From the NCBI RefSeq assembly GCF_003149515.1, contig NZ_CP029145.1:310001-374000 (forward strand): a DNA stretch of 64,000 nt, given 5' to 3'. The position numbers and the translations under genes are program-made. Each line of letters begins with the position of its first letter. The stretch's first letter is position 1. Shown piece after piece: positions 1-9,288 of this stretch. The stretch is from Hymenobacter nivis. GTDB taxonomy: Bacteria > Bacteroidota > Bacteroidia > Cytophagales > Hymenobacteraceae. Under the pieces are notes generated by a model, which saw nothing but the letters and a program-made list of their open reading frames with translations, made no database searches and was not told the DNA's origin.

Positions 1-652
1 AAGTGACGTAGTACGCCCCGTCGCGCTCGACGCGCCCTTCAAACAGCACGCCCGGCACGTTTTCGGCCAGCATCTGGAAGCGGGCCTCGCTGGTAGCCAG
101 TGCATTGGCAGCTTCGCGCCGGGCGCTGGTGTCGAGCAGGGCCAGGCGACAGCCGGGGCCCTGGGGCGGGGCCACCTCCTCGCGCACGGCCTCCAGCTGG
201 GCATGAAACGCGGTACCGTCGGCGCGGCGCAGCTCCGTTTCGGTATGCTGGGGCCCCGGCGTGGCCAGCACCCGCGCCAGGAAACCGGCAAAGTCGGCGC
301 GGTGCGCCGGGGCTACGAACAGCACGAACGGCCAGCCAGCCAGCGCCCCCCCCGCCGCGCCCAGCAGCTGGCTGGCCGTGCGGTTGAGCTGCACAATGCC
401 CCCGTTAGGCCCCAGCGTGACGTAGCCCACGGGGGCCTGTTCATAGAGGTCTTCATACTGGGCGCGGTTGACTTCGGCGTCGGCCTGGGCCAGCAGCAGC
501 GACTCGTACTGCATTTGCAGCTCGAGCTGGTGGGTTTGCAGCCCCTGCACCAGGTTTTGCAGCTGGTCGGGGGACGTGTTTTCGGCGGCTTGCGCGAGCA
601 GTTGGTGGCGCGAGCCGGCCGGGTTAGGAGGTAGAGATTCAGCGGCGTTCAT
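1..652 (-). CDS. PAS-domain sensor protein, N-terminal part (runs off the window)
   Basis: The reverse strand is open from an ATG at 652 to the window edge, giving about 217 residues. The N-terminal 60 residues are rich in Gln and Leu (two LQ..QLELQMQ-type stretches) and look like a coiled coil. A PAS-like segment follows, starting near residue 68 (YEQAPVGYVTLGPNGGIVQL), and a second PAS start is visible at the edge (EARFQMLAENVPGVLFEG). This arrangement is usual for multi-PAS sensor histidine kinases or phosphorelay proteins of Bacteroidota. The catalytic part lies outside the window, so kinase activity is an inference. Confidence 0.8.
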   Translation of the reverse strand, partial: MNAAESLPPNPAGSRHQLLAQAAENTSPDQLQNLVQGLQTHQLELQMQYESLLLAQADAEVNRAQYEDLYEQAPVGYVTLGPNGGIVQLNRTASQLLGAAGGALAGWPFVLFVAPAHRADFAGFLARVLATPGPQHTETELRRADGTAFHAQLEAVREEVAPPQGPGCRLALLDTSARREAANALATSEARFQMLAENVPGVLFEGRVERDGAYYVT

Positions 653-728
653 GGGGCACACGTAGCGTATTGCCTAGCAAGTTACTGGCTGCTCCCGCAA
701 CTTGCCCCCGGGGGCCCCACAACGGTGT

Positions 729-992
729 TTATTCCTGGCCCTGCGCGGCGGCCCTGGCCTGTTCGGCGTCGCGCAAAATCAGGCGCGCATCGGCCAGCAG
801 GCGGCGGCCGGGGTCGAGCTGCTCGCGCAGGATGAGGGCGGTAAGCAGAAAAAACGAGGCCAGCGGCAGCACCCAGCCCAGCACAAACCATAGCCAAAAC
901 GAGCGCCCGTAGTTGTAGGCGCAGTAGCCGGTGAGGATGGGAATGAACGAAATGGCCACCGCCATCACGAAGAGCATGTCGACGAAGAGCAT
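729..992 (-). CDS. Small two-helix membrane protein
   Basis: An 87-residue protein with two hydrophobic stretches, roughly residues 5-25 and 31-54, separated by a short NYGRS loop. A charged Ala/Arg/Glu-rich tail follows (residues 58-87) and is likely cytoplasmic. The second helix motif (WLWFVLGWVLPL) resembles small membrane proteins of unknown role. It is codirectional with the PAS protein and lies 76 bases upstream of it. An internal ATG at residue 7 is an alternative start. I do not recognise a function. Confidence 0.65.
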   Translation of the reverse strand: MLFVDMLFVMAVAISFIPILTGYCAYNYGRSFWLWFVLGWVLPLASFFLLTALILREQLDPGRRLLADARLILRDAEQARAAAQGQE

Positions 993-1181
993 AGGCGCGG
1001 GGGTGGAGGTAGCGTAGGGCGGGCCGTTCCAACCGGGGGGCCTCGGGTACCCCGAAGGTACGAAAAATCCTTGACTTTGGGCGCCCCCCGGCAGTTATTT
1101 TGCCGGGCTCGCCACCGCCGGGGCCAGTTTCCCGTACGAGTAAGCATAGCGCCGCCACCGCCCCGGCCCCTTTTTCTGCCC

Positions 1182-2633
1182 ATGTGGGAACACCAAAGTT
1201 TATTCCGGGTTTCAGCCCAGTTGTTTGCCGAAGGCGTTTTTAACTTGTTGGACCGCAACCTGCGGCCGGAGGTTTTTTTGCTCGGCTTGGCCTCGGCCCG
1301 CGAAGCCGATGAGCCGGCGGGCGTCGTGCTCGAACCCCAGAGCACCCGCTACGGAGCCCACAGCTTTGCCGGCATTAAGGCCCGCGCCGCTGTCCTGGAG
1401 GCCGACGCGGGGCCCCGCGACGTAGTGTATCACCTGCACCCCAACGACCATGACCGCTACGAAAAGCAGCGCTGGTACGAGCTGGTGTGCCAGGCTACCG
1501 AAAGCACTTTGCGCGAACTCACCACCGAGCGCCAGGAAAACCGCCACTCGTTTTGCTCGGCGCCAGTGAACCTCCAGGGCTACCTTGTGACGGTAGTGCT
1601 ACAAGTGGCCAGCGACTGCTACGACAGCTACTATGCCATTCCCAAGTCGGGAGGGCAGCGGCCGGCCAACTTGCCGCACGCCACGGTGCTGGAGTTTTTG
1701 CACGACTGCACCCGGGCCCTGCGCGAGGCCGACACTGCCGATAATGAGCGACCGGCCCTCGACCGCGACTACAATGAAGTGCTGCGCAGCGCCGGCCGCC
1801 GCCTGATGCTGCGCGCCGCCCCCGCCGGCACCCAGGGCCTGTATGACGCCTGCAACGGCGTGGCTGCCCTGCGCCACGAGGGCAGCGAAGGCGTGGGCAC
1901 GCTGCTGGTGGCCCGCCGCCAGCACCCGGCCATCGTGCCGGTGCTCACCCTCGAAACGCCCGTGACCCTTCGCGACCACCGCTCCATCCGCAAGCTGCTG
2001 GAGCTGAGCGAGGACGCCACGGCCCTGGTGTCGGATGCCTCGCACGTGTTTGGGCTGGGCCAGCTAGTGAGCGAAAACGACCCGCGCTACGAAGCCCTGG
2101 TCACCGTCAACTTCACCCACCACTACAGCTGGGAGATGAGCCACGCTGGCCACGTGCTCATGCGCGTAGTGAGCAATACGCCGCGCCTGCCTCAGGGCCG
2201 CGTAGCTGCCGACAACTTCGGCCGCACAGTGCGCCGCGTGTTCCCGTCGCTCGACGCCGACAGCGTGGATTACCTCTGGGCCCTGACGGCCAGCGCCAGC
2301 ACCCAGCCCACGGGCACCATCCTGGTGTTCAGCACCGGCGCCGCCCAGGAGGCCCAGCGCCTGAGCCGCCAGAGCTTCCGGGTGGCCCCGCGCATCATCA
2401 CGCCCACGGTGCTGCGCCTGGTCACCAACATCGACGGGGCCGTGTTCATCGAGCCCACCGGCATGTGCCACTCCATCGGAGCCATCCTCGACGGCCTGGC
2501 CACCGAAAAAGGCGACCCGGCGCGCGGCTCGCGCTACAACTCAGCTGTGCGCTACGTCAATAGCAGCCAGTATCCGTGCCTGGTCGTCGTCGTCAGCGAA
2601 GACGGCTGGATTGACCTGCTGCCCACGCAGTAG
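1182..2633 (+). CDS. DisA_N (diadenylate cyclase-like) domain protein with N-terminal sensor region
   Basis: The ATG at 1182 (MWEHQSLFRV) is preferred over the open frame from 1071, because the extra N-terminus is low-complexity. The product is 483 residues. The last about 90 residues carry DAC-domain features: the D-G-A motif at residues 418-420, a glycine-rich turn followed by GSRYNSA at 449-455, and VSEDG near the end. Such domains make cyclic di-AMP from ATP in DisA, CdaA and CdaZ. The long N-terminal region is unlike DisA and fits the idea of a ligand-sensing module. The RHR motif that contacts ATP in classical enzymes reads R-Y-N here, so activity is not certain. The gene ends with TAG. 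Confidence 0.75.
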   Translation: MWEHQSLFRVSAQLFAEGVFNLLDRNLRPEVFLLGLASAREADEPAGVVLEPQSTRYGAHSFAGIKARAAVLEADAGPRDVVYHLHPNDHDRYEKQRWYELVCQATESTLRELTTERQENRHSFCSAPVNLQGYLVTVVLQVASDCYDSYYAIPKSGGQRPANLPHATVLEFLHDCTRALREADTADNERPALDRDYNEVLRSAGRRLMLRAAPAGTQGLYDACNGVAALRHEGSEGVGTLLVARRQHPAIVPVLTLETPVTLRDHRSIRKLLELSEDATALVSDASHVFGLGQLVSENDPRYEALVTVNFTHHYSWEMSHAGHVLMRVVSNTPRLPQGRVAADNFGRTVRRVFPSLDADSVDYLWALTASASTQPTGTILVFSTGAAQEAQRLSRQSFRVAPRIITPTVLRLVTNIDGAVFIEPTGMCHSIGAILDGLATEKGDPARGSRYNSAVRYVNSSQYPCLVVVVSEDGWIDLLPTQ

Positions 2634-2701
2634 GTCATTTAACAGTTATCATTTAACAGCAAGTCAGTTGGCTTAATCAAGAAGCTGTTTGAGTTAATAA
2701 A

Positions 2702-2796
2702 ACGGTCATGCTGAGCGCAGTCGAAGCATCTCTACCGCTGAGTAATCCATGGTTAGTAAGCGGTAGAGATGCTTCGACTGCGCTCAGCATGACCGT
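2702..2796. repeat. Palindromic intergenic repeat, GTCATGC family, copy 1
   Basis: Two 37-base arms (2702-2738 and 2760-2796) are perfect reverse complements around a 21-base loop. The outer ends read ACGGTCATGC and GCATGACCGT. The same family recurs in at least four other intergenic spaces of this window. The remaining sequence between 2634 and 2848 shows no gene. Confidence 0.9.
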
Positions 2797-2848
2797 CGTA
2801 AGAGCTTCTTAGTTAGGTCAAATACTTTCTAAGACTAATTAGTGTTAG

Positions 2849-3837
2849 TGCGGCAAATTTAGCTGCACTAATGCGTGCGGCGAGGTCGTATTTTGCGGCA
2901 CGGATTACTTAGCTCTGCGCGAGCGGCCGACGCAGTTTTTGGCCTTGACCAGTCTGCTGCCCACCGAATTTGACGCGTTGCGCACCGATTTTACCCCCCG
3001 CTGGGAACGCTACCACCGCTACCACACCCTCGATGGCGAACGGCGGCGCATCCCGGCGCACGGGGAGCGTGCCAACGCCACCTTGCCCGGCACCGACACG
3101 AAGCTTTTCTTCTTGCTCACCTACCCCAAAACCAATTCCCTGCAGCAGCCCCAGGCCGCCAGCTTCGGCCTCTCGCCGACCCGCGTCAGCCGCCTGGCGG
3201 GTCCGTTGCTCGGCGTACTCAACCAGGCACTGGCCGCCCGGCACCTGTTGCCTGTGCGCGACGGGGCCCCGCTAGCCCAGCGCCTGGCCGCGTACCCCGA
3301 CCAGGTTTTCACCTGCGACGGGGTGGCGCGCGGTATTCCCCGCAACGTGGATCGGGCCGGCCAGGAAGCGGAATACAGCGCCAAAAAAAAGTCCACGCCC
3401 TGAACAACACCTTGTGCGACGACACGCAGTACCCGCACTACCTCTCGCCCACCGAATCCGGGCGGACGCACGACAAAAAAATAGCCGCCGAGCACCCCTT
3501 GCACTTGCCGGTGGGCAGTGTGCTGCGGCAGGATTTGGGCTTTCCGGGCCCCGCCCCGGCCGGGGTCGTGGTGGGAATGCCCCACAAGAAGCCCCCGAAA
3601 GGGGGGTTGACGTTTTCACAACTTATTTACAACCAAATGTTAAGCCCCTTGCGGATGGTCATTGAACACGTTCACAGCGGCATCAAGCGCTTGCGCATGG
3701 TCCGCGACAAAGTGCGGGTGCGCGGCGACTGGTTTCGTGATACGGTCGTGGTGGTGGCCTGCGGCCTGCACAACCTGCGCGTGCGCAGCCCGTACCGGGC
3801 TCACCTCGCGCACGAGCGCACGAACCTTGAAAAGTAA
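2849..3837 (+). pseudogene. IS5-type (DDE_Tnp_4) transposase in two frames, no normal start codon
   Basis: Frame one covers about 2849-3400 (helix-turn-helix part, then YRYHTLDG, TKLFFLLTYPKTN, TCDGVARGIPR). Frame two covers about 3388-3837 (LSPTESGRTHDKKIA, VLRQDLGF, VIEHVHSGIKRLRMVRDK). Together they match one DDE_Tnp_4 transposase. The switch falls in a run of eight A at 3383-3390. A -1 shift on A-AAA-AAG there restores KKKVHALNNTL, which is what the family has at this point. No ATG or GTG is available upstream in frame one before the TAG at 2846-2848, so the 5' end seems lost. Clear terminal inverted repeats were not found. Confidence 0.75.
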
Positions 3838-3849
3838 TCCGCACAAGCT

Positions 3850-5031
3850 TTAATAGAAGATATTTAAACGGGTGTAATTCAAAACTACGCGGTTGGTTTT
3901 TTTAAACAGGTCGGTGAGCAAGTGCCTTTGCGGGCTTTTGAGGGCAGAGCGTAAGCGTACGAGTCGGTCGAGTCCGTCGTTGGACCAGCGCTGGCCGCTG
4001 CGCTTGAGGCGTACCTGAAGCAAGGTGCGGTGGGCCGTCTCGACGGGTCCGCTGCCGCAGCGCAGCCCGCGTTGGCGGAACTGGTCATAGCGCAGGCGGA
4101 GGCGGTTGGTGCGCAGATAGGCGACGAGTTGCGTGGCCAGCAGGGCGGGCAGGCCCGGCAAGCGCATTAGGGCCTGTTCTCCGGCCGGGCTGTGCCCGGC
4201 CCAGAGGCGGGCGTACTGGGCCGGCAGCCACGCGGCGGGGGTGGCAGCGGCCTGAGCGGCGGCGGCCAGCTTTTCGGCCACGTGGTAGAAGTCGAGGATG
4301 TGCGTGGCGTGGGGGTAGCTTTTTTGCAGCCAGTGGTGAATCCACGGGGCTCCGTCCGTCACAAAGACCTGTTGGGCGTGCGTACCGGGCGGCAGCACCT
4401 GCTCGAAGCGCCGGGTGAAGGGGGCAAAGGGGCCGCGCTGGGCCACGTACGGCGACGGCCCCACCAGGCCAGCCGCTGAGCCAGCCGCTGGCGGGATGGC
4501 TTGGAACGCGCGCCCGACTTTGACTTCCTGCCAGCCCGCATCGGTGAAGATCATCGAGCCGTCGACCATGCCGTAGACGGGCCCCTGCCCGGCGCTCACC
4601 GCCGGGCAGGGGGCATCCAGCGCCGCGGCGGGCAGGGCCTGGGCCGCGGCCTGGGTGCGGCGGTAGACCTGGCTGGTGCTCACGCGAATGCCCAGCAGGG
4701 ATTCGACCAGCGGCGGCACGGCCGCGAACACGTGCCCGGCCCCGAGCAGCACCAACTTGGCCTGCAAATAGGGGCTGGTGCGCGCACCCAGCACCGGGGC
4801 GCTGAACGGATTGGTTTTGGCGATGGCTACGCGCCCAAACCGAGTCTGGACGCTGTTTTTTTGCTTGTTGGCCGGCACCGGCCCCAGCGTCTGTTCCAGC
4901 ACGGAGCGCCCCAAGGCGGTTCACAACTGGTCAAACTGCTCTTCCAGCGTGTAGAAGTCCGGCTCCTGGCCGATACGGCGCAACTCCTCGTACTGGGCGG
5001 CGGCTAACGCCAAGTAGGCTTCTTTGGTCAT
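3850..5031 (-). pseudogene. ISKra4-family transposase with one in-frame TGA
   Basis: The natural start is an ATG at 5029-5031 (MTKEAYLALAAAQYEELRRI). After 36 codons a TGA at 4921-4923 interrupts the frame. The frame then continues without shift for 357 codons to 3850. Related transposases have a Trp at this place (L-W-x-x-LGR), so TGG to TGA is the likely change. The DDE residues look intact: D in VDGSMI, D in FVTDGAPW, and E in the signature GSGPVETAHRT..RLKRSGQRWS. The last codons run through the terminal inverted repeat into flanking DNA, so the C-terminal residues and stop come from outside the element. A restart at TTG 4914 could give a 354-residue protein lacking the N-terminus. Confidence 0.8.
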
Positions 5032-5092
5032 GGCCAGGGAAATAAGGAAGTACCCAAGTTACAACCTGCCGCGTAGTTTTGAATTACACCCG
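3869..5092 (-). mobile_element. ISKra4-type insertion sequence with 24-bp perfect terminal inverted repeats
   Basis: The ends are exact reverse complements: 3869-3892 begins CGGGTGTAATTCAAAACTAC and 5069-5092 is its complement. The transposase lies between them on the minus strand. I do not see a convincing target-site duplication; the flanks are AT-rich on both sides. The element sits 31 bases from the end of the IS5-type remnant, so this is a small pile-up of insertions. Confidence 0.85.
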
Positions 5093-5217
5093 ATATTATT
5101 TTAGCTTAAGCTAAGCTTACTTTGCCGCTGTTGAGAACTTGCGCAAGCGGATGCGCAACGACTACTCGGAGGTAATACTTCTGATTAGATGGCGGCTCCT
5201 GGCAATGGAACCTGCTG

Positions 5218-6501
5218 TTATAGTACAGCAGCAGTAGCAACCGGGTGGCTGCCGCGCAGTCCGTACCACAGAATGTAGGCGTAGCACAGCGCAGGTAGCA
5301 CCAGGGCCCAGCGTAGGCCCGGACCGTCGGCTACGGCCCCGAATAGTAGCGGCACCACGGCCCCGCCCACAATGGCGGTGCAGAGCAGCCCGGAGGCCTC
5401 CTCAGTGTGCCGGCCCAGCCCAGCCACGGCCAGCGTGAAAATGGTTGAGAACATCAACGAATTCATCAGGCCCACGGCCAGCAGGCTCCACATGGCCAGC
5501 GCCCCGGTGCTGCTTACGGATATGAGTATTAGAACTATCGCACCCACGGCATTAAAGGCCAGCAGCTTGCCCGGAGAGAACTTATTGAGCAGGTAGGCCC
5601 CGGCGAAGCGGCCCACCATGGCCGCGCCCCAGTAGAAAGCCACTTTTTCGCCGGCTGCCTGCGGGGCCAGCCCCAGCACGCTAGGTAGCGCGAAGTAGCT
5701 GACCAGATGCGAGCCAATGGCTACTTCGGCCCCCACGTAGGCAAAGATGCCGAGGATGCCCAGGACTAGATGCCGGTAGTGCCAGGCCTGACTACGACTG
5801 GCAGCCGAAGTTTCGTCTTCGGCGGGCACGATTTGCGGCAGGTGCACCCGGCTCAGCAGTAGGCTGATGAGTAGCAGCGCCCCACCAATGGCCAGGTAGG
5901 GCAGCTGCAAGGCGCGGATATCGATGCTGGCCGCTGTGGTGGCATTATCAAGCTTGGGTAGCCGGCTCAGCAAAAACACACTACCCAGTAGCGGCCCCAA
6001 CGTGGTGCCTACCGAATTGAAGGCCTGCGTGAGTGTGAGGCGCGACGAAGCCGATTGTGGTGGCCCGAGAATGGCCACGTAAGGGTTGGCGGCTACTTGC
6101 AGCAGCGTGATGCCCGAGGCCAGTACGAACAGTGCCCCTAGAAACAGGCCGTATGACCGCTGCTCGGCCGCCGGGTAGAACACGAAGGCCCCTAGCGCCG
6201 CCACCACGAAGCCCAGGAGCATCCCGCGCTTATAGCCCACCCGCGCTACCAACTTGCCCGCCGGGATGCTCATTAGGAAATACGCCCCAAAAAAGCACAG
6301 GTTAATGAGGTTGGCCTGGGTGTAGGTGAGCTGAAAAATAGCCTTCAGGTATGGAATCAGAATGTCGTTGAGGCTTGTGATAAAGCCCCACAGAAAGAAC
6401 AGCGTAGTCACGGCGCTCAGGGCCGAAGTATAGCGTGGGGTAGGGGTGCCGTCGAGGAGCGTACTGGCCCCAGCGGCGGGCGAAACAGCGGAAAATGCCA
6501 T
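5218..6501 (-). CDS. FucP/GluP-type sugar:H+ symporter (MFS)
   Basis: A 427-residue protein with 12 predicted membrane segments. It carries family marks of the fucose/glucose-galactose MFS group: FFLWGFITSLNDILIPYLK near the N-terminus, FFGAYFLMSIPAGKL in helix 2-3, and GITLLQVAANPY in helix 4. It would import a monosaccharide across the inner membrane. The ATG at 6501 (MAFSAVSP) is chosen over a TTG at 6522. It is divergent from the esterase gene at 6679, with a 177-base shared intergenic region. Its location beside the hydrolase cluster suggests uptake of a released sugar, but the substrate cannot be read from sequence. Confidence 0.9.
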   Translation of the reverse strand: MAFSAVSPAAGASTLLDGTPTPRYTSALSAVTTLFFLWGFITSLNDILIPYLKAIFQLTYTQANLINLCFFGAYFLMSIPAGKLVARVGYKRGMLLGFVVAALGAFVFYPAAEQRSYGLFLGALFVLASGITLLQVAANPYVAILGPPQSASSRLTLTQAFNSVGTTLGPLLGSVFLLSRLPKLDNATTAASIDIRALQLPYLAIGGALLLISLLLSRVHLPQIVPAEDETSAASRSQAWHYRHLVLGILGIFAYVGAEVAIGSHLVSYFALPSVLGLAPQAAGEKVAFYWGAAMVGRFAGAYLLNKFSPGKLLAFNAVGAIVLILISVSSTGALAMWSLLAVGLMNSLMFSTIFTLAVAGLGRHTEEASGLLCTAIVGGAVVPLLFGAVADGPGLRWALVLPALCYAYILWYGLRGSHPVATAAVL

Positions 6502-6678
6502 GAGTAGGAAGGGGAATATCAAGGATTAAGATCCCAAGGTACCCAAATCTATAGATGCCGGTACTGAAATGTAGATCTTTAGGTTTTTGGTACGTGACTT
6601 TGATAAAATAATACCAGTTTTATTGGTCGACTTGCCCCGATCTTCGCTGGGATTTTTTACCTCTCCCTTTCCATCGTC

Positions 6679-8139
6679 ATGGCTGCCCATTTCCGTCTGT
6701 CGCTTCTGTTGCTGCTAGCGTGCCTGACGGGCCACGTAGCGCGGGCTACTGTGCGCCTACCGGCGCTTGTGGGCTCCCACATGGTATTGAAGCGCGACCA
6801 GCCGCTGCGCCTGTGGGGCTGGGCCGGGCCGAGCGAGGCCGTACGTCTCACGTTTCGGGGCCGTAGCTATGCGGCGTCGGTCCCGGATGCCGGTGGGCGC
6901 TGGCAGGCCACGTTGCCAGCTATGCCCGCCGGCGGACCCTATATTCTCACGGTTGTCGGACAAAATACCATCGTTCTGAATGACGTTTTGGTAGGCGACG
7001 TCTGGCTGGCGGCCGGGCAGTCCAATATGCAGCTTCAGGTGAAGGATAGCAACCCGCGCGGCTACCAGCCCGTGCAGGATGCCGACCAGGAAATCGCTGC
7101 TGCTAATTACCCCGCCATTCGCCTGTTTACTGTGCGCCAATCAGCGGCCTCGCGCCCGGCCGCTGACGCGGCAGGCTCGGGCTGGCAGGTATGCAGCCCG
7201 GCCACGGTGGCCGGTTTTTCGGCAGTGGCCTACTTTTTCGGGCGGGAAATTCACCAGCGCTACCAGGTGCCCGTGGGCCTACTGGTGAGCAGTTGGGGCG
7301 GCACGCCCGCCGAGGCCTGGGTGAGTGCGGAGGGCCTGCGGGCTCTCCCCGAATTCGGGCCCCGAATTACCGGGTTTTCCCGGCGCGATTCCATCCGCCG
7401 CGATGACCACTGGCAACCCACGGCCCTATACAACAGCATGATTGCGCCGTTGCGGCCGGTGGCCCTCAAAGGCATCATCTGGTATCAGGGCGAATCCAAC
7501 GCAAACCGGGCTGAGCAGTACTGCACCCTCTTCCCGGCCCTGATTGCGGACTGGCGGGCGCAGTGGGGTACGCCGCTGCCCTTCCTGTTCGTGCAGTTGG
7601 CCAACTACCAGGCAGCTAAGGCTGAGCCCGCCGAATCGGAGTGGGCCGAGCTACGCGAAGCTCAGGCCGGGGCGCTGGCGCTGCCCGGCACTGGCATGGC
7701 CACCGCCATTGACGTGGGCGATGCCGCCGATATTCATCCTCATAACAAGCAGGCAGTGGGCTACCGCTTAGCGCTGGTAGCCCGCCGCGTGGCATACGGC
7801 GAGAAGAAGCTCGTAACCAGCGGTCCCACCTACGCGGATATGGCCGTGACCGGCGCATCGGTTCGACTAATATTTACCAGCGTAGGGGGGCTGGTGGCTA
7901 AAAATGGCCTGCCGTTACAAGGCTTCGCGGTGGCCGGTGCCGACCGGGTATTTTATTGGGCCACGGCTCGCCTCGCTGGCGATAAAGTACTGGTGGAAAG
8001 TCCGCAGGTGCCCGCCCCGGTAGCCGTGCGTTACGACTGGGCCGATAACCCCGCCGGCAACCTGACCAATAAGGAGGACCTGCCGGCCGTGCCGTTCCGA
8101 ACGGATACGTGGCCGGGCCTGACGGCTGGCCGAAAGTAA
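6679..8139 (+). CDS. Secreted sialate O-acetylesterase-like protein (SASA/DUF303)
   Basis: A signal peptide (residues 1-23, LSLLLLLACLTGHVARA) is followed by a beta-sandwich and an SGNH-type esterase domain. The nucleophile is S115 in GQSNM. The partner block is D351-I-H353-P, followed by NK. The length, 486 residues, is normal for the family. The enzyme probably removes acetyl groups from sugars. In a cluster with mannanases, its natural substrate may be acetylated hemicellulose rather than sialic acid; that is inference from context. It lies 46 bases upstream of the second esterase-like gene and is probably cotranscribed with it. Confidence 0.9.
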   Translation: MAAHFRLSLLLLLACLTGHVARATVRLPALVGSHMVLKRDQPLRLWGWAGPSEAVRLTFRGRSYAASVPDAGGRWQATLPAMPAGGPYILTVVGQNTIVLNDVLVGDVWLAAGQSNMQLQVKDSNPRGYQPVQDADQEIAAANYPAIRLFTVRQSAASRPAADAAGSGWQVCSPATVAGFSAVAYFFGREIHQRYQVPVGLLVSSWGGTPAEAWVSAEGLRALPEFGPRITGFSRRDSIRRDDHWQPTALYNSMIAPLRPVALKGIIWYQGESNANRAEQYCTLFPALIADWRAQWGTPLPFLFVQLANYQAAKAEPAESEWAELREAQAGALALPGTGMATAIDVGDAADIHPHNKQAVGYRLALVARRVAYGEKKLVTSGPTYADMAVTGASVRLIFTSVGGLVAKNGLPLQGFAVAGADRVFYWATARLAGDKVLVESPQVPAPVAVRYDWADNPAGNLTNKEDLPAVPFRTDTWPGLTAGRK

Positions 8140-8185
8140 GCGAGTCAATATAAAAGTCTATCAACCAAATGCTTACTCTTGCTCA

Positions 8186-9262
8186 ATGTCGGTGAAAAAG
8201 CTCCTCTGGGTTGTGCTGCTGGCGGCATGCATTAGCCAGCCGGCTGAAAGCCGTGCTATTCTCAAAACCAGGTTTTTCGCGGCCGATGATGCCCGCATTC
8301 AGTTCGCGGGCCGTATCGACTTCGCCGATGCGAAAAGGCCACGCTTCTGGGCGGCGGGCGTGTACCTCACGGTGCGCTTTCAGGGGCCGTCGTGCGAAGT
8401 GGATATGGCCGATGAAGTAAAGGATGGGACCAGCCATAACTACCTGGAAATCGTACTGGACGGCGTACGCGCGCGGCAGCAGCTGATCGGCAAAGCTAAC
8501 ACGCTGGTAGTGGCGAAGGGCCTGGGCAAGGGCCCACACATCCTCGTGATTTGCAAGGACACGGAAGCCCTGATTGGCTACCTCGAATTTACGGGTCTGC
8601 GCTGCGCCAACCTACTGCCGCCGCTGCCGCGGCCGGCCCGCCGCATCGAGTTTATCGGCAATTCCATTACCTCCGCGATGGGGGCCGACATGGCGGCCAT
8701 TCCCTGCCACACCGGGCTATGGTACGACCAGCACAATGCCTACATGGGCTACGGACCGCGCACCGCCCGCGCTCTAAATACCGAGTGGCAGCTCACCTCC
8801 GAATCCGGTATCGGCCTGATGCACAGCTGCTGCGACAAGACTAACCTAATGCCGCAGGAGTTTGGCACCTTGGATTTGCGCATTGGCAAGCAGCCCTGGA
8901 ATTTCAGTCGCTACCAGCCCGACGTAGTCACTATTTGTCTGGGGCAGAACGACGGTGTGCAGGACTCGGTGCAGTTTTGCGGCGCGTATCTGGATTTCCT
9001 GAAAACCCTGCGCACTGATTACCCCCGCGCCCGCCTCATGTGCCTGACCAGCCCGATGGCTGATGACCGCCTCACGGCCGTGCTACGCCGCTACCTGAGC
9101 GGCGTGGTAGCAGCCGCGAAGGCCGGCGGGGAGGCCAATGTCAGTTCGTTCTTCTTTGCCCGCCGGTATACCGGCGGCTGCGACGCGCGCCCCAGCCTGG
9201 CTGAGCAAGGGCTGATTGCCGACGAGCTAACGGCTTATTTGAAAACGACGCTGCACTGGTGA
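8186..9262 (+). CDS. CE2-type SGNH esterase-like protein, expected catalytic His replaced by Arg
   Basis: A 358-residue secreted protein (signal peptide to about residue 23) has the two-domain layout of carbohydrate esterase family 2. A jelly-roll domain (about residues 30-140, FWAAGVYLTVRF) precedes an SGNH domain. The nucleophile is S160 in FIGNSITS, and CLGQND supplies the block-III Asn. CE2 enzymes normally end with D-x-H-P, where the His is catalytic. Here the motif reads C-D-A-R335-P-S, so the His codon seems to have become CGC. The protein may be inactive, or use another base. CE2 enzymes deacetylate xylan and glucomannan. Confidence 0.8.
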   Translation: MSVKKLLWVVLLAACISQPAESRAILKTRFFAADDARIQFAGRIDFADAKRPRFWAAGVYLTVRFQGPSCEVDMADEVKDGTSHNYLEIVLDGVRARQQLIGKANTLVVAKGLGKGPHILVICKDTEALIGYLEFTGLRCANLLPPLPRPARRIEFIGNSITSAMGADMAAIPCHTGLWYDQHNAYMGYGPRTARALNTEWQLTSESGIGLMHSCCDKTNLMPQEFGTLDLRIGKQPWNFSRYQPDVVTICLGQNDGVQDSVQFCGAYLDFLKTLRTDYPRARLMCLTSPMADDRLTAVLRRYLSGVVAAAKAGGEANVSSFFFARRYTGGCDARPSLAEQGLIADELTAYLKTTLHW

Positions 9263-9288
9263 GTTGTTTGGTCTATCTTTTTTAACTA

